Positions 56,313-64,000 of a DNA stretch of 64,000 nt are shown piece after piece. The first letter of the stretch is position 1. The number at the start of each line of letters is the position of its first letter. Both the position numbers and the translations under genes were made by a program. The notes under the pieces were generated by a model. The model saw only the letters and a list, made by a program, of their open reading frames with translations. It was not told the DNA's origin and did not search any database. Location of the stretch: assembly GCA_032821775.1 (NCBI GenBank), contig JAVLRN010000004.1, positions 3,720,001 through 3,784,000 on the forward strand, read 5' to 3'. Source of the DNA: Sanguinoderma infundibulare. Taxonomy: Eukaryota; Basidiomycota; Agaricomycetes; Polyporales; Polyporaceae.

Positions 56313-56701
56313 ATCTAGAAAGCCAACTGGCAGCGGACAGCTGTGGTTGCGCAAGATTGGGTGCGGTGGATGACGTGATACAGCCTACAGATAAGTATAT
56401 CCGTGTTGGATGGTGCCACTTATTTGTTGAGCTATCCTCTGCTTGAAAATGTTGGTGACGATGTCGATGGAGCAGCAAGAAGAAACCGGCGGTCGGCTTC
56501 CAACTTTGTGGGTGTCTAATTATGTAGTGGGCGCCAATAACGGCACGTGATCCGTAAGCTCACGAGCGTCAACGCACGAGTCGCGACGGTGATACCTGCC
56601 GGCCTACTGTCTTCATCTCGTCATCATCGTCGTCGTCGTCGTCCTCCTCCACTCGCTCACCTCTAGAACTCCCTTGACTCTCGTTAGCTGCAGCAGCCTC
56701 G
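56313..56701. promoter_or_regulatory. Copy of the EMC1/kinase-like divergent region
   Basis: The sequence is recognisably the inverted copy of 18536-18956, for example GGTTGCGCAAGATTGGG, TATCCGTGTTGGATG and TAATTATGTAGTGGGCG. The EMC1 side has diverged more than the kinase-like side and includes a GTC-repeat-like run (CATCGTCGTCGTCGTCG, 56627-56643). Confidence 0.5.
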
Positions 56702-59700
56702 ATGAGACCAATATTTCTTTACCCTATACAACATGCGCGCGCGCTCTCCATTCCTATGAGGCCGGTGTCACAGCCTGGGACAAGCCGCTTGCTGGTGTAC
56801 CTCTCGTCCGACGCTATCGCACCGGTCTCCCACAGGAAGAGATCCGAGAATAGGCAGAGGAGCAGTGCTATCCTCACGGCTACGCATAGCAATGTTTTGC
56901 CGCGTCTTACTCCGTCAATGGGTCCATAGGTGAGTAACGAAACTGGTGGGGTTGTACACGCTTCTGAGGAATAAATGTTGTCAAGTATAGCATGGCGACA
57001 TCCCTTCGATGACGACGACCATGTCCTTGGGCTCAGGAAAGACAAAGATAGTGAGTCCCACGCATCTCAGCTTTCACGCGAACCTTTGGTCGTAGTTATG
57101 GGATTTCGTCGCTGGTATGGAGGCTCGTGGTGGGATCATTACGTTGCGGCGTGAAGTTCCTCCGTACACCTTCATTCGCGGAACTGGGTCAGAAGGAACT
57201 GGGATGACGGTTCCTTGTAGAAGGCTATTCAGTTCGTCCACCAAGATATTCGTCTTTGCACCAACTCTTGGATACTACACTGTCCTTTTGGACATTGGGC
57301 CCTGCTTCAAGTCTAATGTATGCGTAGTTGTCTACCTCCTTCCGGTTTGGGCTACACGCCCGAGCTCTTTGCCATGCGTTTCGTGACGGGGCTGTAACAT
57401 AGCCTCATTTGTCGAGCGTTGAAGATGTCCAATGAATTAATCAGGATTGATATGTGCCTGTTTTTGCACCTCATCGCGCTCAGGAAACCAGTGCTGACTT
57501 CTGTCCGCAGTTGTGGAGCCCTTCCTGGTCCAGGAGGGGCTCATTTGCGTGCTTTCGACTCTGAATCAGGGCGCTTGCTCCTCGAGAGGCGGCTGCCTGA
57601 TCTCGAGGCAATCTGTTTGCAAGAGCATGTGTCTCTGGGCATCGCCGTCGCCTTTGGAGCCGAAGAGAATCAGAAAGACGTCTGCGTCCTCACCAACGGG
57701 GACGAACCTCTCCGTGTCGATCGCAACACTGGTGACGTGAAATGGGGTTGGACTGCCGCGGACCGAACGTAAGGGGCTCCGATTTAGCAGTGACGATGAT
57801 AGCGCTGATGCTCTTAACCGCAGTTCTCTGTGGTATACGCCAAGGTCTTCGTAACGCATTCCACGGTATATCTTCTCGGCCTCTCGAAATCGTTCGCGTC
57901 CTACACGTTGCTCATTACGTCCCTCTCTCTTGACCGCGGCGAAGTCATCCAGGCAGGCGATGTTCTTTCCAGTCTCACGAACGGCCTATCCGAGACGTTC
58001 TTCCTCAGTGATATCGGAGGGTCCGAAACGTCCCCTAGAGTCGTATGGTTCGAAAGGCAAGATCAAGTCTCTGGAGCTCACCCCGGAGTTGAAGGCGAAG
58101 CCTGGCGTGATCAAGGGTGCTGTCTACCAGAAAATTGAAGATGTCGGGCTTTCTGAATACGGCCAATTTGTTGCCGTTACCGAGTACGGCTTTGGCCGGG
58201 TCATTAACCTTACACCCGAGGGTCTGAAGGTAATTTGGGAGTACGCGGATTCGGTGCGTGGCTACTTCGCCGCCGAGGGTCGTTTGCCTCGAGTTGACCG
58301 CGTTTCCATTTCTCCTAGTCTACCTCGCCCGCCTGCACTAGCTCCATCTACGCCGGTGACCTAGATGTCGACGGGAACCCCTATGTTGCGCGCGTGTTCC
58401 GGACCCACACGTTGAAGGTGAGTTCTCTGCCTATGCCGCTTGTTGGAGCCGGCGATATTGACTGTTGATGTCCAGGCGATGTTTGCCCGTGTCCTCGCGC
58501 CGCACCTTGCGGACGGGAAGGGGCTCGTTATGGGCTACATGTTCCCGTTCCAGACAGGGGAGTACGGCATCGTCGGACACGTACGTTGGTCCCTTCGTAT
58601 TTACATTTGCACGTTCATGCTGCCCGCGCTGACCGTCCGACAGGTCGCCATCGATGTCTGTCAACCCAGAGCACTACAGGGTTCTCACGAGGCTGGTTGT
58701 GACTACAACCACCGGTGCGGTCCAGATGTGGCAACAAGACCAACTGCAATGGACACGGGAAGAAGGATTAGCCGACATCCGTGCTGCCGAACTCGTCGAG
58801 CTTCCGGAAAGGAAGATCGCGTCCCAAGGCGAGAGTGAGCGGGAAACGTTTGCGGGGCGTGTCACACGCCAGCTTCTGGACGCCCAGGTACGTCCGTAGT
58901 TAGATGGGGTGACATGCTTGTCAGGTTCGGTGGCTAAGTTTGAGTTTTGGCAGGACTTCCCGCAGTATGCCGTGAACTTTGTGCGCCGCTTCGTGACCGG
59001 GTCGTACGCGTCTGTCAGCGTTGCGCGGGACGCGTTCGGCTCCAGGAAGGTCATCGTCGCGGCGACCCCATACGGCAAGCTGTATGGCATCGACTCCGCG
59101 AACGGGGAGATCCTGTGGAGTCGCGTTTTCGGTCTCGGCTGGGCGGCACAGGTCGGCGGCCAGATCGTCCCCGCGAAGATGTTCGTCACGAGAACGGTGA
59201 GCGACGGGGAGTCGCCGCAAGTGGTGCTGGTGACCCAGCGGAAGGCGGACAACGTAAGGAGCAACCTTTTGCATTTTGAGTGCAGGGGTCTTACGTAGAT
59301 CGGAACGATGCAGGGTCTCGTCGATACCGTGCTTTTCTACGTCGATGCCTTAACTGGCGAGGACGCCCGACGACATTCGTCCCGGAACGAGCTTCTGGAG
59401 GGAGAAGACGCCGTCTCCGGTCCGCTGGTCGAGGCCTTCCTGGTCAAGACCAGGCCGGGCGCACAGTTGTCTTGCTGGACGAGTTCCTGCAGGTGCACCT
59501 GTATCCTAATTTGGCGCCCCCGCGCTCCGCATCCCTCTGCGATCCGGTCCCCTAGGCCAGCGTCGCATCACAGGACATCAGATGCCCGCGCAGGTCGAGT
59601 TCACTGGCAGGCATGTTGCGTACCCTACGCGGTTGCTGCCGTTCCCCGCGTCAGAGGACGTCCTCGCCGTCTTTACGCGCTGCGCGGATGCCGTCGCGTC

Positions 59701-59870
59701 GCTCGGCAAGGTGCTGGGCAACCGCACGACGCTGTACGAGTACCTGAACTCGAACCTTGTGGGCTTCCTGATGGGCCCGCCGGCGAACGCGCCGCTGAGC
59801 GAGAAGGCGGCGTGTGGGGTGTACTTGGTCGATGGCGCGAAGGGCACGGTCGTATGTCATGCTTTGGATG
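56702..59870 (+). pseudogene. EMC1 pseudogene (truncated, frameshifted)
   Basis: Plus-strand copy of the EMC1 gene at 14.1-18.5 kb. It starts ATGAGACCAATATTT with a shifted frame in the signal peptide. It keeps matching exons (GGAHLRAFDSESGRLLLERR near 57540; LELTPELKAKPGVIKGAVYQ near 58080; YGKLYGIDSANGEILWSRVF near 59080; NRTTLYEYLNSNLVGF near 59720) and ends in homology after KGTVVCHA at about 59855. The last quarter, including the membrane helix, is absent. Other lesions are a 36-base in-frame loss in the SASVAPSGNASEPLA region and frameshifts around 58050 and 59460. At the intron where the intact gene has a GC donor this copy has GTGAGT (58419). It cannot code a working EMC1. Confidence 0.85.
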
Positions 59871-60460
59871 GGGGAAATAGGGAGGGTCCGTCCTCTCGAG
59901 GGCTCATAACCCTTGGAGAGGTAACGTTTCGCTGCAGCATGTTTTGAGCGACAATGGCTTGATGGGTCATGCATTTGACACTTTGCGTTCGATGACTTGC
60001 TTCATCCGCGTATGCCGCGCCTGATAACATGATATGAAGCCTATGTAGACATGCATACGAACTTTATGTACCCTCCGTCCATATGCAACTATTTCATATG
60101 AACTCCGTGTATCCTGAGGCCTGAAGGCAGTCATTGGGTGCCGAGGTTGACGTTGAGATGTCCAGATTCGTGCGGCCAGGGTGCAGCTGAATGTGCGAAT
60201 ACGTGTATACAGTAGTCCACACTTTACGCGTTAATGCCGCATATTTGTACAAATGGTGGCGTGAACATACGGAAAGAGAGAGTAGAATGGGGATGTAGTA
60301 GATACATGACGAGATCGTAGTAAGGACGATGAAGTTCTTGAGTGTGCGTGCAGTGTACGTGCGGGAAACGTGATAGTGGAGGTTTGAGGGAATACAGATG
60401 TATACAAAAGACAATGCCGAATCCAGTGCCCACAATACATTGCGCATCCTCGATTGACCG
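59871..60460. other. Intergenic region after the EMC1 pseudogene
   Basis: Beyond the breakpoint of EMC1 homology no gene was recognised. The minus strand from 60460 down is the 3' flank of the next hypothetical gene; a possible donor (CAGGTAACGG) lies at its end near 60462, so a further exon could lie here. Confidence 0.35.
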
Positions 60461-61051
60461 TTACCTGGTCGATGTCAGTACGGAACAGTTGTACACAGCC
60501 TGGCATAGAACGCACTCGTCGCAATCCATGACATCCTCCGGAATGTTCGTTTGAGATCCACCAACGGAAGGGCCACGGTGGTTTGGTACCGCCACAATCG
60601 CCATGAAGTCTTCTGGCGGCATGATGCAAAACGGGGATTGAGCCAGTGAGTCCCGCTCTGGGCGGCGAGATTTGGACTGCCGCCTGAGGTCGTGGAGAGG
60701 AGGGTGTCTCTTCCTGATGCCGGCGGAATGACGCTTTGGTCCGGAAACCTTGGCCGGCTTGGACGGCGTATCGAGAGGACCGTCTCGATCATCGACCACG
60801 GGAGCGAAGCTTGCGAGTCGGTCGTTCCTAGCCCTGTTGCGATCGTTCCTTTGGGGCCCCCAAGTAACGGTGATATCCTTTCGTCTTACCCTCGCGGGTG
60901 TTTTGGGGGCAAAGGCAGCCGATTTGAGCCCGGCTGAGAACTTGCTTCGAGTGGACGGGCGGTGGCTGGCTGCCGCGATGGGCGCGATCTGAGTGCCGCT
61001 GTGGTCACCGGACGAGACGTCGGTAGCTGGCATTATGAATGGGGCCTCCAT
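60461..61051 (-). CDS. Hypothetical basic protein, about 190 residues
   Basis: An open minus-strand frame of 196 codons, probably starting at the ATG coding MEAPFIMPATDVSSGDHS or slightly downstream. The middle is basic and proline-rich (KRHSAGIRKRHPPLHDLRRQ), suggesting disorder and possible nuclear location. The end has a cysteine cluster (DCDECVLCQAVYNC) that could bind metal. No family was recognised. The stop follows a possible splice donor, so the annotated C-terminus may be wrong. Confidence 0.4.
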   Translation of the reverse strand: MEAPFIMPATDVSSGDHSGTQIAPIAAASHRPSTRSKFSAGLKSAAFAPKTPARVRRKDITVTWGPQRNDRNRARNDRLASFAPVVDDRDGPLDTPSKPAKVSGPKRHSAGIRKRHPPLHDLRRQSKSRRPERDSLAQSPFCIMPPEDFMAIVAVPNHRGPSVGGSQTNIPEDVMDCDECVLCQAVYNCSVLTSTR

Positions 61052-61783
61052 ATGGATGAATAAATGGAGATAGCAGTAGCAATGGAAGGGGAAAGCGGAG
61101 GGGGAAGGTGGTGGAGGTGGTTGAGATGGACGAGGTCGGCAAAGCAGCGTTGAATATGAACTTAGGCGCTCCCGCGGACCTCCGAGGGGACGTGCTCAGG
61201 ATGGTCCCAGCGCCTTCTCCTGCACGACCGCACGCACCATGTCCCTCCTTAAGCTTGGTTCAAGCAGGTGAAGTTCGACGAGGAGTCTGCTTCGCGTGCA
61301 GATTGATATCGACTGTTCCTAGTGGCGCTCGCTCACTCTCATGCTTTCGCCTGTGCCCTCTCTGTTTCTCGCCTCTGGCTCCTTCATCGTCTCCTGTGCC
61401 CTTACTAAGTGTTCTGGTACATGCGCTTGCTTGTCGTCTCACTGTCGCACCTCCGCTCTCCCTCGTTCCCTCACTTTAGCTGGTATACGCTCCATCGCTC
61501 CCCAACTCCCTGAAAGTTACCGAAACTTAGCTCGCAGCAAACATCAATCGTGTTTGTGTTGGGCTGGTCGCGGGATTAGCTCGACGTTAGCAGTAACTGC
61601 TGCTAATTGATTGGCTATTAGTGTGCTTAGTGCTACACTGCTATTCGAACACGAATTATCCCACTTATTGATAATTACTAGAGGGGTATTTCCTGATGAT
61701 ATCTATGGAACGCGGCCTTCGTGGCCAACCATGCTCCCTACACTATCTAACGAGGCTGAATCCAAGACAGCCCCGCGGAAATG
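61052..61783. other. Intergenic region without recognised gene
   Basis: Between the hypothetical gene start and the end of MYND gene 5. The plus strand is pyrimidine-rich (61200-61500) with open but low-complexity frames. No element was recognised. Confidence 0.4.
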
Positions 61784-62754
61784 CTACGGCCATAGTTGAT
61801 GATAGATGGTGAAAATATCGTGAAGGGAGAGGCCCGACTCCTGCAAGCACAATCGCTCGGCGAGCTTCGCCCAAACCTCACTCTGTGGCCCATTGATAGC
61901 CGTCCACTTCCAACGCTTCTTCTCCTGCACGAGGATCCCGATGTCGGGCAAGGTCCGGCCCGCTCCCGTCGGGAAGCGCAGGACAACACCCGAGCTCATG
62001 GCAAAGGAACAAAGCCTCCACAATGCCCTCAGCGCAGTTTTTGTGCGCTCGCCGGTTTCGCCGCCTTCGCGGGCTTGGGGACGGTAAAGGGGTATGGCGG
62101 TTTCGTGGTAGAGCGCCGTGTCGCGGAAATAAGATGTCATGGGAACGAAGGCCACGAAGTCCGGGTGGTTATCCATCACCTGGACCGCCGGTATTGGGAC
62201 GCCGCGGAGCGCGATTGAGGTAACCCACTCCATACTATCGAGGTCGCCTCGGTAGTCGCCGAGTTCCATGTCCTCGAGGTAGAATGCGCCGGAGAGACTC
62301 TTGTCGCGTGCGTGCGATGGAGGTCCGATGAGAGCCACGATCCCTCGGGACGCGTTCACCACAGTATCGACGCCGCCCCGGAGCTCGACCAGGGCATTGA
62401 CCATGATGATGAGGGTGGTGTTGTGCGCTAGGGTCCAGTTCCTGCCAGCGCGGCCGAGGGCGACCAAGGTCGTGTAGCCGAGATTCTGATAAACCAGCGG
62501 GAGGTCGACGCCTGATCGCGAAGCGCACACATGCCTGCAGAGTAGTTGTGGTTGTGGTCAGCCCTGGAACGTGGGGCCTAGGTTGTGGTAACACCACTTA
62601 GCACTCGCCGCACTTACTTGTGAGTTGGCCAGGCGGCGGTCTGGCAGTCCTTGCCGCAGTAATGTGTGATGGCACATCCAGTACATTGCTTGAGGACACC
62701 GGTGTGTGCCCGAGGCTTCATACACCAGTCGCATGCGGCTGCTCGGGATGTCAT
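61784..62754 (-). CDS. MYND-type zinc-finger protein, family copy 5
   Basis: Exons 62754-62618 and 62534-61784 on the minus strand give about 295 residues, the shortest copy. The finger has CDWC, CTGC, YCGKDC and HKHVC, so all ligands are present, and the intron is at the family position. The domain follows copy 2 closely (LPLVYQNLGYTTLVALGRAG, ALVELRGGVDTVVNASRG, FRDTALYHETAIPLYRPQ, LSLHDIFTIYHQLWP). The stop comes directly after LWP, so the tail of other copies is missing. It is head to head with F-box copy D. Likely functional; role unknown. Confidence 0.85.
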
Positions 62755-63338
62755 TGTAGGTGTCGTCTAGTAGGGATTAGAAAGAGCAAGTGTCGAGCAG
62801 GAGGGATGTTCAGACGCAGTAGCGCAGCAGACTATGAACACGAAAGAAGGCGTGGGGCAGGTGGGAGAGGTTGGCGTGCTGGCGTCCGGGCATTGGCGCT
62901 TAAGTAGTTTTCAAAGCAGTGGCTGACGTGCAAAGCGCGGAGTGGAGTACACAATAAGCGTTCCTTGCCGACGACTTGGGGAGCTGTATACAACTTCTAT
63001 TTGACCACGAGGCCGGCGCTGAGAAGATGGATGTTAAGCGACTCACCTTTGTTATAATGGGGATCCGGTCCATCATGGCATCCGAGTTGGACTACCAAAC
63101 GAAATAGCGGTTAGAACAGCGCAAGCGGTTGGGGTCGGATATAATCAAAGTTGAATGCCGCTTACAAGTAAGATCTCGACGAGCTGATGTAGCATACAAC
63201 TGAAGTTGGATGTCCAGGTTTGGAACACGGTGCATATAAGTATAGAGGTACAAAAGGGTGACCATTTGATACACTTACCTGCCGGAAGATCCCGGATCGG
63301 AATCGACACTTCCGCCCGGTTGATCAAGCGTCAACTTC
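62755..63338. promoter_or_regulatory. Shared intergenic region, MYND gene 5 / F-box copy D
   Basis: On the MYND side AACTACTT and CGCGCTTTG (reverse strand, 62902-62909 and 62931-62939) repeat the family promoter motif 148-185 bases before the MYND start. On the F-box side the blocks CTGCCGGAAGATCCCGG (63281-63297) and CAACTGAAGTTGGATGTCC (63197-63215) match the spacers at 10.8 and 30.5 kb. This is the most complete version of the bidirectional spacer. Confidence 0.55.
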
Positions 63339-64000
63339 ATGTCTTCCTCCGACCACCACGACCGACTCACCCTCGCACATCTCAGCAGGTGTCGCACACT
63401 GTGCGATTTACCTGTAGAACTGGGCCTCTTGACAATCTCCCATGTCAAGACGCACAAGCCATCGCTGCGGTCATGCAGTCTCGTTTGCCAGTCTGCGTGC
63501 CGTCGCCATCGAGCACGTCTTCAGCTTCAGGGGTTTCAATGTTTCCGTCAGGGGCTCATTCGACCACCTCATAACCGACACTTAGGCCGTCCGCCGTTGC
63601 CCTTGACGGTTCCATGATGGCTACGCTCATGCAGCTGGTTGCCGAACCTCGTCTCCTTGTCTTCCTGGTATTTTATATATGGGCTACCTCGCCACCACTG
63701 CGCAAACAATGAGATCGTGCTCTTTTGTTCTCGATTTAGGCAGAATGAGCCTGACCACGCTTGCGACTCGCACGAAGGGCAATGGCAGATTGTTACCCGA
63801 GTCTTGCCACCATATCCCCTCTCAACCCACGTTGTACGAATCGTCACGACGCACCTGTGCATAATGACCCTACAATGTAGATATCTACCTTGTGTTCAGA
63901 GTGCAATATATCGATTCCGCCGTCCGAGAAAAGCGTCCTTCGCTAACTACGCAGCCTACACTTTCAACTAGATCATATCCCATGGCCACAATTGACGATA
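63339..64000 (+). pseudogene. F-box/LRR-like family copy D, degenerate, cut by window end
   Basis: The ATG at 63339 opens MSSSDHHDRLTLAHLSRC and an F-box (CDLPVELGLLTISHVKTHKP, then SLRSCSLVCQS). After CQS the homology to the family continues one base out of frame (AIEHVFSF, FNVSVRGSFDHLITD) and meets TAG near 63583. Further family traces (LDGSMMATLMQLV, near 63605-63645) follow after an internal deletion. So it has a frameshift, a stop and a deletion, and is unlikely to make a full protein, although a short F-box-only product is possible. The remainder to 64000 is not assignable. Confidence 0.6.

Overview
The window is fungal nuclear DNA, most likely from a basidiomycete of the Agaricomycetes (a polypore-like mushroom would fit). 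The genes are GC-rich, cut by many 50-90 base introns, and belong to families typical of that group: a FunK1 kinase, expanded MYND zinc-finger, F-box and small kinase-like families, a multigene-type cytochrome P450 and an etherase/FuA-like glutathione transferase. No rRNA, tRNA or CRISPR array was recognised.

Conserved single-copy genes form the backbone: EMC1 (14.1-18.5 kb, minus), MsrA (32.9-33.8 kb, minus), COP9 subunit 3 (38.0-40.7 kb, minus), a WRAP53/TCAB1-like WD protein (41.7-43.7 kb, plus), a P450 (44.0-46.2 kb, minus), the exosome nuclease Dis3/Rrp44 (46.9-50.9 kb, minus) and a secreted histidine acid phosphatase (51.5-53.4 kb, plus). A GNAT acetyltransferase, a FunK1 kinase, a glutathione transferase and a TPR/F-box gene lie among them.

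Around the backbone sit duplicated lineage-specific families. There are five MYND-finger genes (1.2, 11.3, 12.6, 30.7 and 62.7 kb) plus a C-terminal fragment at 9.2 kb. There are four degenerate F-box/LRR-like copies (9.6, 20.5, 24.2 and 63.3 kb) plus a scrap at 54.9 kb. Three times a MYND gene and an F-box copy are head to head over related intergenic DNA. Three small kinase-like genes (19.0, 53.5 and 55.2 kb) each converge on a phosphatase 3' end. The block EMC1 plus kinase-like gene at about 15-20 kb recurs in inverted orientation at 55.1-59.9 kb, where the EMC1 copy is a truncated, frameshifted pseudogene.

The most striking structure is a 5,672-base near-perfect palindrome at 24743-30414. 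It has two 2,799-base arms, a 74-base centre and one mismatch noticed by eye, and it is bounded by the 8-base direct repeat ATCACGAG. It therefore looks like a giant fold-back transposable element that inserted as one unit, between an F-box pseudogene and its MYND neighbour. Each arm carries a nested 1,485-base TA-flanked inverted-repeat element, a two-copy tandem repeat and several hairpins. No transposase was recognised. A second, 1,054-base terminal-inverted-repeat element with a 7-base duplication (CTTCACC) lies next door at 23102-24155. The region from about 20 to 31 kb is thus a transposon- and duplication-rich pocket between housekeeping genes.
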